Positions 10,285 to 19,923 of a DNA stretch of 25,205 nt are shown here, in pieces. Position 1 is the first letter of the stretch, and each line of letters starts with the position of its first letter. This DNA is from Reticulitermes lucifugus (lineage: Eukaryota > Arthropoda > Insecta > Blattodea > Rhinotermitidae). The notes beneath the pieces were generated by a model that was not told the DNA's origin, ran no database searches, and worked only from the letters and a program-made list of their open reading frames with translations. The stretch covers positions 123,749-148,953 of the forward strand of contig JAKCWW010000129.1 in assembly GCA_026260175.1 (NCBI GenBank), written 5' to 3'. A program made the position numbers and the translations under genes.

Positions 10285-10800
10285 AAGAATAACGTTGCCT
10301 GAGATTTGATATGGACTTAAAACATGGTATATCTTATTACGGGAAGAATGTTGGCTGAGGGTCTTATTTATGTGCTGAGTAGGGTGACTGTAAGGAAGTA
10401 GCAGGAGGTTGCAGAGAAATGCATAATGAGGGGCTTCATGATTTATACTGCTCACCAAATGTTATTTGTGTAATCAAGTGAAAGAAGATGAGAGGGGCAC
10501 GGGATCTGGAACTCATGGGGAAGAAGAAAATTGTATAAAGGATTTTGGTGGGGCAACCTGAAAGAAAGAGATGACTTGCAAGGCCTAGGCGCAGATGGAA
10601 GGGTTATATTAGAAAGAATCTTAAAGTAATAGGATGGAAGAGCGTGGACTGATTTCATCCGGCTCAAGACGGGCACGTGGCTGTTGTGAAGGCGGTAACG
10701 AACACTCAGGGTTCTACAACGTAAGGGTTTACTTGATTAGCTAAGGTCTTATTAGCTTTTCAATGAATACTGTCTTTGCTCCAAGGAGTTAATTAGTTAC
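10285..10800 (+). pseudogene. LINE-1 family 3' end, longest copy (reverse transcriptase C-terminal region)
   Basis: From about 10308 the frame reads YGLKTWYILLREECWLRV, the decayed YGCETWSLTLREEHRLRV region after the reverse transcriptase fingers and palm. After a frame change it reads HNEGLHDLYCSPNVICVIK (from 10422), then MGKKKIV, RILVGQPERKR, LARPRRRWKGYIRKNLKVIG and PAQDGHVAVVKAVTN, ending at a TAA near 10720. Four internal stops, three of them TGA, show long decay. The 3' part with TTATTAGCTTTTCAATGAA and a tail GGAGTTAATTAGTTAC (10785-10800) is shared with sister copies and looks like the native end. Family recognition comes from peptide pattern; clade assignment needs a search. Confidence 0.82.
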
Positions 10801-11277
10801 TTTATAGATACATGTTGGTAAGAGGGAAGGTAAAGTGATTGCTTCAGAACAAAGGCTGTGCCCATTCACTAATTATTTATATAGAAATGTACCTGGGCTT
10901 GTACTCCAGCGCCTTCTATATAACGCTGCTTAGACGTTTTATCCACCTCCACCTTGTGCAGCCTTTGAACCCTTGCATAATGATTAAGTGAACACGCCCT
11001 GTGTGACGTCATGGAGAGTAGTCGAGCGTCTGTAATTCTGAATGCTGCAGACGCAAATGCATAGCTTATACGCGAAGCTGATTATCTCTGTTTTAGTTTA
11101 CATTTTGTGTACATTTATCTTGAATGTTAGCTTTCGCCTGAAGAACCTTTTGTACACGTGTCCAGTTGACACTGCAGTGTCCTGCAGTTGAACATCGTAC
11201 GCGTCGCGATTTTCAAATGAAAGATTAAAATGAATTATTATTTCATAAGGTTCTGACGATAGTGTAGCCCAAGGAAT
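10801..11277. other. Unassigned stretch with a CRE-like site and a 14-bp palindrome
   Basis: TGACGTCA, the palindromic CREB/ATF-type site, lies at 11004-11011. A perfect 14-bp palindrome, GACACTGCAGTGTC, lies at 11168-11181. Neither is attached to a recognisable gene, so both may be chance. Confidence 0.35.
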
Positions 11278-11365
11278 AATTGTTTGGACTTTTCCATCGT
11301 CTGATATATTAAAATTAATATAACACCATATTTCGGGGTCAGGATGAGCTCCCGTCTTCAGGCAT
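11278..11365 (-). repeat. Left arm of an inverted repeat pair with hairpin motif
   Basis: On the minus strand it reads CCTGAAGACGGGAGCTC, then CCCCGAAATATGG, then ATATTAATTTTAATAT, then GACGATGGAAAAGTCC. The same succession, diverged, is found in plus orientation at 11529-11628. The CTGAAGA...CCGAAA layout resembles the hairpin cores elsewhere in the window but lacks a good stem I. Confidence 0.6.
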
Positions 11366-11528
11366 GCTCAGCAGTGATAAGTGAGGTGAAGCATCAAGTT
11401 TGTTGTGAGATGTGCGGTGACATGGGTTTTGAACTGTCTTTGGAACATGACGTGTTCAATGATTTGACTTTAATTTGTGTTAAAGAAGAGTGTAAATAGT
11501 TCTGCAATAACTTCATGCTTTAGAAGCA
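11366..11528. other. Spacer between inverted repeat arms
   Basis: About 160 bp separate the two arms. No coding signal or repeat was seen. Confidence 0.4.
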
Positions 11529-11628
11529 AGCCTGAAGACAGGGTCAGTTCTGTTCCTAAACCCCAGTTTTGTATTAATTATATTAATTTCAATACATTCG
11601 ACGATGGAAAAAAATCCAGAAACAATCA
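11529..11628 (+). repeat. Right arm of the inverted repeat pair
   Basis: It contains AGCCTGAAGACAGGGTCAG, ATTATATTAATTTCAATACA and TCGACGATGGAAAA in the same order as the minus strand of 11365-11278. The arms have clearly diverged, so they are two old head-to-head copies of one repeat, or the ends of one old element with long inverted termini. Confidence 0.6.
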
Positions 11629-12017
11629 GCTTATTTAGAGTGAATGTTTGATTTTGTATGATGTATGCAATGTTTTGTTTCTTGCATTCAAGTATCACGT
11701 GTATCGGTCAGTAAAAACCTCTTTGCGGGTTTCTCCATGTTATAAATCAAATGTATGTACTTGCACTGTCACACAACACCTGCCAGTTACGAAGGACTAC
11801 AGACTGGACTGTTTGTTTGTGCTTGCTCAGCATTGTCGTCATGTCAAAACACCCGTGCACGTGCACCATTCATAGCCCACTGGTTACGAGACTTCCCATT
11901 TGTACATTTGTACTTTCAATATATTCATATTTTCCTATGATCCCTGTAATAAACAATTGTTTTTCTATATATCTTTTACGGAGTGGCTTTATGCGGTTTT
12001 TTACAAAGTAAAAAAGA
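11629..12017. other. Stretch without recognisable gene
   Basis: Several overlapping short open frames lie at 11648-12106 on the plus strand. They overlap one another in different frames, carry no known motif and run into the tandem-repeat leader. They are treated as chance. Confidence 0.4.
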
Positions 12018-12780
12018 GACGCCTTGTGTCGCGAAACATTCGTTCCGTCCGTCCGCCTGTCTGTGACCTAGTATCAGCGACTACAACCTTTATTGGATTT
12101 TCTTGAAAGCTGGTAGAGGAGTTGCTACAAAACGCTGCCGAGCAATTGTGAGTTTCGTATAAGTCGGCTCAGTGGCTGTTATACTTCACCTAAAGACGTA
12201 AATGTACTTCTGCCGGTACTTTCGATATTTCATTAGCTCTTTGGTTGAAATTATAGCAAGTCTTCATGAAATGTCGTTGAGCTCTTGTGAGTTTCGTTAA
12301 ATTGCTCTGATGAAAGCTACAAGTTACCTACTTCAAGTTTAAATAAAAATTTACCCTATTTTCTTTATTCTTTATCCAATTTATATTAATACTGTACACG
12401 AAGTTACAAAAATTTACAGAGTAGTTTTCAGTTTCGTGGAAGTCGACTGAAGGAAATTAATGCTTTGTTGGGGGGCGTAAATGAATTTCTTACCTAGTTT
12501 CAACATTTATTGTCCGGTTTTGGTTAAATCTGGCGTAACAAACCTGCGCACAATGCTGCTGAGCATTTATGAATTTCGTGAAAATTGGCTTAGCAAGGGC
12601 TACATGTGTCTAATTAGCGTAAATGAAACTACAGTTACGCTTGTATAAAAATAAGTAAAATCTAATTTTACGTAAAGGTAATAATCTATAAGGATTCATG
12701 TTTTGATGTAATTTTTGTAGTTGCAAAAATTCCAGCTATCCTAAAGGTATGCGAGAATATTGTCTTGAAGTCCTAGCTTT
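12018..12780 (+). repeat. Degenerate ~140 bp tandem repeats with leader, block 2
   Basis: The leader ACGCCTTGTGTCGCGAAAC is followed by a CCGT/CTGT-rich piece and TTGGATTTTCTTGAAAGCTGG. Diverged tandem units follow. The landmark (G/C)A(G/A)TTTCGT occurs at 12150, 12289, 12430 and 12571, spacings of 139, 141 and 141. A second landmark, GTAAATG, occurs at 12198, 12477 and 12619, consistent with the same period. A weak fifth unit may reach 12780. Block 1 (9000-9521) is the same family in opposite orientation. No coding frame runs through the units. Confidence 0.68.
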
Positions 12781-14153
12781 TACGCTATTTAATGTTCTTT
12801 TAGGTAGAATATTTGCTTACCATATATAATTATACTTTGGGATTTAGTACAGTAGTTTCATGGGTTTTAAGTTGTTTCGTTTCTTATGTGTAGATTGGCT
12901 GAAGGCTTAATATTATAGTATATCTGTAGAGGGATTTTGTAGTTTATAGTTTATGAGCCTCTTTTAATGGTAAATCTGGAAATTAAAAGATAGAATGAAT
13001 ATGATGGTAAGTGATAGAGAAAGTGTTAGAATATAATTTAGTGAAATATGAAGATTCTTAAAATTTTTGAAGAATTTTTGGTTTTGCATTAGTGTCTTTA
13101 CTGTGATCAAGTTTTGAAGGTATTCAAATCTAAAACCAAAATAAAAGCTGAAGTTATTAATTCGGAGAAGGAAGTACAGAAATTCGTACTCTTCTTTTGC
13201 TAAGAGTAGGTGCTAATACCTCTGTGCTAAGCCTGAATTTCATCTGTAATTATAGAGCCAGTTGTGGAAACTCGTGTAAGTTAGTTATGGAGCACATAAC
13301 TATTGTCGGACGAATTTATAATGTTGTGCCAGGCATTGGGCATGTCACAAGTTTGGGCAGGTTTATTCCACAATGTCATTAAAATGAATGGAGTTTCTCC
13401 ACTTATCAATTAATTTTAGTCGCTGAATTCTGTATTCCTAAAACTTCCTTTAAATGCTAGTGGTTCGTTTGTCGACAAATATCGAATCATTTTGATGGCA
13501 CGAACTTTCTGAACTCTTCTTCATTTGAACTGTAAGAACGTTTGCTTGTGTTCTTTCCACGTTTCTATCAGAAGCGCTCCTCCTGCATCACCGTGAAAGC
13601 CGATCTTCTTTATAGTATTTCAAACAAGTTATTTTTCCCTCGTTTCTCATTTCCTGTTAAATTCCAAACTCATATCTTCTTCAAAGGACCATTTACAAAA
13701 TCGGTAGCTACGCATAATATCGTGTATTATTTTCCAATTACTTTCTTTTATTTTCTATCCAATGAATATCGCATTACCTGTATCCACTAAATACCACATT
13801 GTGCTTGTAATGTGTTTGGTATCCAAAATAATAATAACGATCTCAATAGCAGGAAATTTCGAGGTACGTTTTACCAGTCATTCAGGGTCTCTTTTCTTCT
13901 GTATTCTATATAAAACGCATATAGTCTTTCCATATGAAATGAAGGGGAGAACATAAAGATATTTCTGAGGAGAACACTTCTACCTGCGACAGAAAAGCTA
14001 ACAACATGCTCGATAGAATTACATTTACGAGGAGGTTCATTATTTGTAATCTTCAATAAATATTATAAAATGAAAGCTGGATGCATTAACGCATTAAGTG
14101 AAATTATTAACTCTATATTGTGTGAGCCACTGATAGCTTTGCTAAATAAAGTA
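12781..14153. other. AT-rich stretch without recognisable gene
   Basis: The open frames at 13197-13382, 13542-13790 and 13762-13956 are short, AT-rich and without domain. No tRNA-type boxes and no similarity to the other repeats were seen. Confidence 0.45.
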
Positions 14154-14348
14154 TAATATTAAAATGGGTCTTGAATAAATAAAATTGGAGGGCGTGGACT
14201 GGATTAATTTGGCTCTGAAGAGGGGCAAGTGTCTGACTGTTTTGAATGCGGTAACGAAAGTCAGGCTTCATAAAAGTCGGTGAATTTTTTTACTAGCTGA
14301 TAAATTATTAGCTTTTCAAGAAGGACTCTTCTCCATTGAGGTAGTCGT
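14154..14348 (+). pseudogene. LINE-1 family 3' end, strongly 5'-truncated
   Basis: The frame reads KMGLE, a stop, then IKLEGVDWINLALKRGKCLT and VLNAVTKVRL before the stop. This is the last ~40 residues of the LINE-1 ORF. The untranslated end with AAATTATTAGCTTTTCAAGAAGGACTCTT-type sequence (from 14305) matches the copy at 21204-21715. Flanks TAAATAAAGTA (14143-14153) and TAAATAAACTA (14349-14359) agree at 10 of 11 positions and may be the target-site duplication. Confidence 0.72.
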
Positions 14349-14359
14349 TAAATAAACTA

Positions 14360-15119
14360 CAAATTATTAGATTATTGGATGTGATTTTTCTTCTGTAAGT
14401 AGGTTGTCGTTATAAGCATAAGTGAGAGGAGTATTTTTAAGCATGTTTCAAATATTGTTCAGTCTAATAGATACGTAGCTATGTATAATTTGTAATTGGC
14501 TCCTTGCGAATTCTAACTGACCTGAAGATTTTTCAATTTTTCTTTCAATATTAATAACAATTATCCATATAAGCTTTAAAAATAAAATTACGTTTTTGCT
14601 AGACCCATATTCTTGGGATGGAACAGATATTGGGAATCTTATAAGTGCTCTCAAATAGGAGAAACATTTACAGAATGAGAGTCATTCACGATACACTGAA
14701 ATACTTATCTCCAGAAATTGTACGTACATCTCGCCATTGGAATCTCTTTCACAGTGCCCCTGGCAATACTTCCCGCTCTCGTGAACAAGAGCAGGCGCTG
14801 CCGCAAGGTAAATAGTTCAGTAAGAAAAATGGCGTAAGGAACGTCTTCAGGTCTTTCACAGGTTTCGAACTCATGATCTCATGCGTCTGCAGGCGTAGCG
14901 TGTGATGGGATTAACGTGTCCTTAATACCAAAGCTGTAACCTGCAAAAAATAGCGTGGCTAATAGTAATCATGTAAAGAATCGGACAGGGAGATGAAGAT
15001 GCGTACTGAGCGACCTTACATTAGAACCAGAAGTTTGTACACTCTTATGACGAAACGTGTACCGATATACAATTCTGAACAGGTTTAATGCACTCGGTAA
15101 AATAAGATTATATGGATTT
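14360..15119. other. Mostly unassigned; possible decayed tRNA-like B-box
   Basis: On the minus strand GAGTTCGAAACC (14872-14861) resembles a tRNA B-box, preceded by a plausible acceptor-arm-like stretch. No convincing A-box is present, so a SINE is only possible. The rest holds nothing recognisable. Confidence 0.3.
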
Positions 15120-15240
15120 ATTAATTAAATAATATCATCGAACAAAACTTTGGTATATTAGTCAATTGAATAAAATCTTTGATATCCCAACGTATTTCTA
15201 CTATCAAATGGCCATCATCAGGTTTCCCCCCACCACGTTG
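15120..15240 (-). repeat. Decayed repeat with hammerhead-like core, different family
   Basis: On the minus strand CCTGATGATGGCC (about 15222-15210) is followed by GTAGAAATACGTTGG, then AT-rich sequence beginning GATATCAAAGATTTT. The CTGATGA and GAAA pieces and their spacing match copies A and B, but stem II no longer pairs and no stem I is visible. It is best regarded as an old relative. Confidence 0.35.
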
Positions 15241-15824
15241 CTATACTGTTACATTAGGTAAAGTATTTAGTGTGCAGTGCAGGTGAAATTAACTGTTTGT
15301 ATGTAAATGACGATGTGATAAAAGTTGTGTGTAAAGGAGTGTCGGTGTAATGCACCGTAACAATACGAGTATGTTGGTGTAGACTGCTGTGTTTTCATAG
15401 GCCGCAGTGTCATATTATTAGAAGTTACGGATATTAGAAAGTTAATTATAAATCCTAATATGGCAGACGTGTACGTGATATAGGCCTGCTGTGTTATATG
15501 TAGTTTTGAGGAGTAGCTTGCTTGTGTTGGGAGATAATCAAGTTGTGTTCTGGTAGCTACGTGGATTCTATTGTGTAAGGGAAAGTTTCGATATCGCCTT
15601 CCTCCAATCAGTTTACTTTCTTCTTACTTTTTCCTTAAAGGGAGAATGGTTTGCACGTATAATGTCCAGGAAAAATTAAAAATTCTCTTTCATTCTACTT
15701 CTTCTTTCGGTACTGAATTTGTTTTCCTTTTTCTATCGGAAATATAAAAATTGTCTAAAATGTCAGCGTATATTCCTTTTTGTACGGTATATGCTCTTTT
15801 CATTTTATCTTCCATTGCTCCAAA
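15241..15824. other. Stretch without recognisable gene
   Basis: No open frame of note and no repeat homology to the rest of the window. The right end carries TTGCTCCAAA (15815-15824), the probable target-site duplication of the following LINE. Confidence 0.4.
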
Positions 15825-16176
15825 TAACTAACTCCACGGAACACAGTCTTTATTGAAAAGCTAATATTTATTCAGTTACTCATGAAATTTCCCGTGTTTT
15901 ACGGAATACAAAGGTTCATTACCCCTTTCACAACAGCCCTCCATTTCTCCCGGTCCTGAGCCAGATCATTCAATCCAGTCCACACCCCCCCCCCGAACAG
16001 ATTTCTTAAAGATCCATTTTAGTATTATTCTCCCATGTATGCCTCGGTTTCCAAGAGGGCTCTTTACCTCAGGTTTCCCCACGAAAACTGTGCATACATC
16101 GTCTTCCATTCCCCAATCGTGTTACATTTCTCTTCCATCTCATTCTTCTTGGTGTGGTTAGCCGAATAACCTTTCG
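15825..16176 (-). pseudogene. LINE-1 family 3' end with target-site duplication
   Basis: On the minus strand the decayed protein reads KVIRLTTPRRMRWKRNVTRL (from 16174), then VFVGKPEVKSPLG. After frame changes it reads DLAQDREKWRAVVKGVMNL and CIP before the stop, followed by NTGNFMSN. These are the HVARMG, VLVGKPEGKRPLG and LAQDRxKWRAVV blocks of the LINE-1 C-terminus. The 3' end carries TATTAGCTTTTCAATAAAGA and finishes in GGAGTTAGTTA. Direct repeats TTGCTCCAAA at 15815-15824 and 16177-16186 match 10 of 10 and fit a target-primed insertion with 5' truncation. A 10-base C run (15985-15994) lies inside. Confidence 0.82.
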
Positions 16177-16186
16177 TTGCTCCAAA

Positions 16187-16708
16187 CGGATACCACGTAG
16201 GACATGTGATGCATATTTGAACACGTTTTATCTTATTTTGTTCTTCACAAGTGCTGTTTGTAATTCATGTCCAAGGTTGCACCAGTTTCTTAGATTAATG
16301 TACTGCTGGTGTGTCTGATAATCTTGTTTATATTAATTATGTTTGCTGAAAAATATCAACATCGTGGAAACTAATGTTAAGATATTTAGTGCTGTTTTTC
16401 CTTTTCAGTTCTGGTCTTTGTTTTCCAAGAGATATTTGTCCCTCACATTTACATGTACATTTATCTTATTTCCCGAACAAAGCAAATGTCAATTATAATG
16501 CCAGGTTAAGCTGTTTGATTATTATTACGAGTGAAATTAAAGGTATTATTTTTGCGGACTAAAAGAACCCAGTCGCTCCGACTTACTTCACTATGGAAAA
16601 CTTCACAAGTAGTCTGTATTTTGTAACGGAAGTATCGTATGTAAAATATTATTTATTTAAAATACACGACACTACGTGTTTACAGTATTGTAATAGGTAA
16701 CGAAATCG
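16187..16708. other. Stretch without recognisable gene
   Basis: The open frame at 16374-16562 has a hydrophobic start but no recognisable domain and no sign of selection. Nothing else was seen. Confidence 0.4.
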
Positions 16709-16980
16709 CTGGCCTGGAAATTCCCTGAGGGTTCCAGGAGGCTGAGGCTGCCAGATTTCCAGACAATCGGCACATGAAGGTGGTAAGGTTGTCAGCCCTA
16801 CGCACCGGCCACCTTTACCCCCAGCAAATATTCCTGGTACTGTTAGAGGACGATTTGATCCCAGGGCCATAGTGCTGCCGGAAGGATTAAGTCAATGAAA
16901 TTTTCCAATGACCCCATCGGAAATCGAATCCGGCTTGTGGCGCAGTGCCTCAACTAACTGCGCCACCACCTGCCCACACA
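16709..16980 (-). mobile_element. SINE-C copy, tRNA-derived, near full length
   Basis: On the minus strand an A-box TGGCGCAGTTAGTTGAGG lies at 16966-16949 and a B-box GGATTCGATTTCC at 16931-16919. A body follows with TCCTTCCGGCAGCACTATGG, ACCAGGAATATTTGCTGGGG, GGCCGGTGCGTAGGGCTGAC and finally CCTCCTGGAACCCTCAGG. The copy at 19648-19922 shares all of these blocks in the same order. The open frame at 16649-16870 (minus) is a by-product of the repeat. Confidence 0.8.
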
Positions 16981-17460
16981 ACGTTGTGGCATGCCAGCTT
17001 ATAAAACACTGTTTGTATTTTATAACGCAGAAGTGCATTTTTTACACTTAACACAGCTCTTTAAAATCATAAACATATTTAAGTAATATTTGGAGTCGGA
17101 GTTAAAAAAAACATACATGAGTTCACACGGGAAAGGGAAACTATAATATCATAGTCACAGAAATGCAACAAGCGAACCCAGTGTTTACTCCCAGTACCTC
17201 ATACAACTGCAATGAATATACACAGTAGTTGGTAGGCAAAGTGTAAAGACTTAAGCCGATATAGTATTTGTTGTACTATCAGTAATTGGCTAGCACACGA
17301 ACGTTAGTGAAAGCATACCGGCAGCACAGTTTCAGAGATTTAATTTTTTCCGGTTGGTGGAGAGAACGGATTAGTGACATGGGCGGAAATAAAGCGGTAT
17401 TATACTGACATATATTAAAAATAAACCATGCAATTTACGCAACTTTTGAAATCTGCGCTC
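16981..17460. other. Stretch without recognisable gene
   Basis: Sequence right of the SINE-C head. No coding frame or repeat was recognised. Confidence 0.4.
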
Positions 17461-17489
17461 TTCTGGGATATTACGCGGCGTCGTGTGGT

Positions 17490-17540
17490 AATTGTTTACC
17501 GACGTTTCGGGACAAGGTATCGGTCCCATCTTCACGGGTC
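17490..17540 (-). repeat. Hairpin motif of TGAAGATGG...CGAAACGTCGG type
   Basis: On the minus strand GTGAAGAT is followed by GGGAC, a 9-base loop, GTCCC, then GAAACGTCGGTAAAC. The 5-bp stem is perfect. The order TGAAGA-stem-GAAAC resembles hammerhead-type cores, but C of the core is G here and no stem III loop is possible, so an active ribozyme is unlikely. The motif at 18926-18975 shares the GTCGGTAA flank. Confidence 0.45.
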
Positions 17541-18925
17541 AAGAGTCCGAGTAGGAAAGAGAAAGCCAGCAACATATAACGTAGATTCTATATGGGAAGC
17601 TTAATAGTTTTCATAAATGTAAACAGAAAGTAGAATAACAATTGTGACACCCGCTCTCTTTATTTGCTTCCTCTTAAGAGAGAGGCCTGTTGAGTTTCTG
17701 ACTTGTTGTTTCAGAATTCAAGAGGTATAATATGTATGAAAAAGTCCCGGACATAAAATTTTTCAGACCAAAGTACAGAAGGTTTCTCTGTCGTTTTGCA
17801 TACGAGACGAGTTTCATTCAAATACACATCGAAAACATAAAGGGTACTAATTATTTGTCATGCTAAGATTGAAAATAACGTACTTGTATAAGCATCGTGC
17901 TTTCCCCATGTCACAGAATAATTACCTTACAGAACTGACCACGACTATGTGTAATTTTAGGACCTACAGTGAGTCAATGATGAATACGTACGTATTGTAT
18001 AGTATTGCTTGCGTTTCAGAATTGCTATTGATAATATCTGTGTTGGCAGTTCGCACAAATGTGCCGCGACGTCCACTGGTATACCGATTTTGTAAAATTC
18101 AGATTTTAATTGGCATACCCTTCCCTAACAGACGTCACTAAGTTGCTGAGTGTTGAGTTTGTTTTCTAAGGTCACTGGTTCTGATCTCAGAAATTTACTA
18201 CGTGCTGTCATGACTGGGTTACTTTCCTTTTCCTTGTCTTCTGTTAAATTCTAAGAGATAGCTACGCAAAAAGACATTTATTAATTGCTTCCTCTCCCTT
18301 CCTTTCCCATTCGTCCTATGAATGAACTAGTCAAGGCTTCCTCGCCATTAATGGAATCCACAGACTCGTATTTGTAACAGGCAGCCACTGCACCTTCATT
18401 GCCTATTTCTATGACATCCACTGGCGTATTATATTTCAGTATTCACATCGTCATTCATGTGAGCTACGGAAATTCATTCATCTGAAACTGATTGCCAACA
18501 GATACACAATGTACAAAATCATGATTTTCTTTTCAATTCACGGTTATTTGTATAGATAGTTAAATCAACTAATTTTCCCAGCCACCAAACTGACTCGGCC
18601 GCCTGAGTAGCTCGCCGATTTGCGTAAACCCGGCCACAGAAAAACTCCTTGTATGTTTTCAACTCAAGGCGTACACCATACAGGGAAACGTCTGAGTTCT
18701 ACGGTTTTTTGAAATGTATTTCATATCGGGAACTAATGAGGCTTTTCGTTGTGAAGTTCAGTTTCAACTCTATATGGAAAATTAAATAACATTGTGGTCG
18801 AAGATTTAGGTCTTTTGGGGATATTACACTGTGTCGATTGATACAAACTTAGGGCGTTTTGAAGGATCGTACTGCCTCTATCATCGGCGTCAGGCGGTCC
18901 AAGAAGAGTTTTCATGGACTATTTG
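17541..18925. other. Stretch without recognisable gene
   Basis: The open frame at 17860-18141 (93 codons) starts with ATG and has one hydrophobic stretch (about residues 46-63), but I do not recognise it and nothing around it suggests a gene. The open frame at 18733-18915 (minus) looks like chance. No repeat homology was seen. Confidence 0.4.
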
Positions 18926-18975
18926 ACTCTGAAGATGGAGGCAAAACGATGCTTCTAAAAGTCGGTAATTATTTA
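18926..18975 (+). repeat. Second hairpin motif of the TGAAGATGG type
   Basis: CTGAAGAT is followed by GGAGGC, an 8-base loop, GCTTCT (fully paired with two G-T wobbles), then AAAAGTCGGTAATT. Arrangement and 3' flank match the motif at 17490-17540 read on the minus strand, so the two probably come from one repeat family. Confidence 0.4.
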
Positions 18976-19631
18976 CCAGTAGACACGGCATACCATCCCA
19001 GATTTCATTATTCAGCTTCACCGCTGTGAGAACCCTAAATGTCGCAATAAATGCATAACTTGATAAACGCCTCCCAAAATATGATCCGTCATTAAGCGTT
19101 GGCTTGTTTCAGAGATGAAACAAATGGAAGGACAGGCTATCAAATATAGCCCATCGTTTAATCATCCATTATAGACACCGAGTAAAGGCAGTTGATAAAA
19201 CAGGACGTACTACAGGCTGGCATCACTTAACAAAAGAAAAAAGCGACAAAGATAAGAAATTTCAGGATTTAGTTTGTCCCACCTCAGCCCTCGCTGCGGC
19301 GCCTGCGTCGGTGAGCGCAGGGTGTGAGAGCAGACACAATTATTGTACTAACGTGCGTCAGAGTTGCTGTGTCAGTGACGTCATACATTCTGCCGTTGAC
19401 CCCCCCCCCCGCCGTCACCTCATCAACGTGGTTTGACGCTTAAAAAGCTGTTTGGAACTACTGTACCCTTTAATAGGCAGTATCAGAGGTGAACATTCAA
19501 GCTGACGCCACGAACGAGTTTCATATTTCATTGTACAGTACAAAAGACTGAACTGTATCTCCTAATAGCTAAATGACGTACGTTAATTGTGTTCAGGCGA
19601 TACACGCTGTTGGTAGACTGAAATAAAAAAA
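18976..19631. other. Unassigned stretch with a CpG- and GC-richer island
   Basis: 19285-19435 is clearly GC-richer than its surroundings and carries TGACGTCA (19376-19383) and an 11-base C run (19400-19410). It could be an old promoter or repeat piece, but no gene starts near it. Confidence 0.35.
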
Positions 19632-19647
19632 TTACCGAATGTTATGG

Positions 19648-19922
19648 GCCACTGCGCTACAAGCCGGAAAGTTGCGGGTTCGATTCCCGATGGTGTCATT
19701 GGAATTTTTCATTGTCATAATCCTTCCGGCCGCACTATGGTCCTGGGGTCGACTCAGCCTCCTACAGCAATGAGTACCAGGAATATTTTCTGGGAGGTAA
19801 AGTTGGCCGGTTCGTAGGGCTGACAAACTTGCCACCTTGCCGATTGTCTTGAAATCTGGGAGCCTCAACCTCCTGGAACACTCAGGGCCTGTCCAGGCCT
19901 GTACAAGAATTGCTTTAATTTC
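19648..19922 (+). mobile_element. SINE-C copy, 5'-truncated, flanked by a target-site duplication
   Basis: The B-box GGGTTCGATTCCCG (19677-19690) is followed by the SINE-C body: TCCTTCCGGCCGCACTATGG, ACCAGGAATATTTTCTGGG, GGCCGGTTCGTAGGGCTGAC, CCTCCTGGAACACTCAGGG. The A-box half is missing. The flanks TTACCGAATGTTATGG (from 19632) and TTACCGAATATTATGG (19924-19939) agree at 15 of 16 bases, a typical target-site duplication. Because the right-hand repeat opens the next tRNA-like unit, the SINE seems to have landed inside it. The open frame at 19632-19868 (minus) is a by-product. Confidence 0.82.
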
Positions 19923-19923
19923 T

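Noticed and set aside
11168-11181. Perfect 14-bp palindrome GACACTGCAGTGTC
   Set aside because: No second copy, no neighbouring gene and no known site of this exact form; chance is plausible.
17860-18141. 93-codon open frame with ATG and one hydrophobic stretch
   Set aside because: No recognised domain, AT-biased codons, and no promoter, splice or repeat context. This length is expected by chance in AT-rich DNA.
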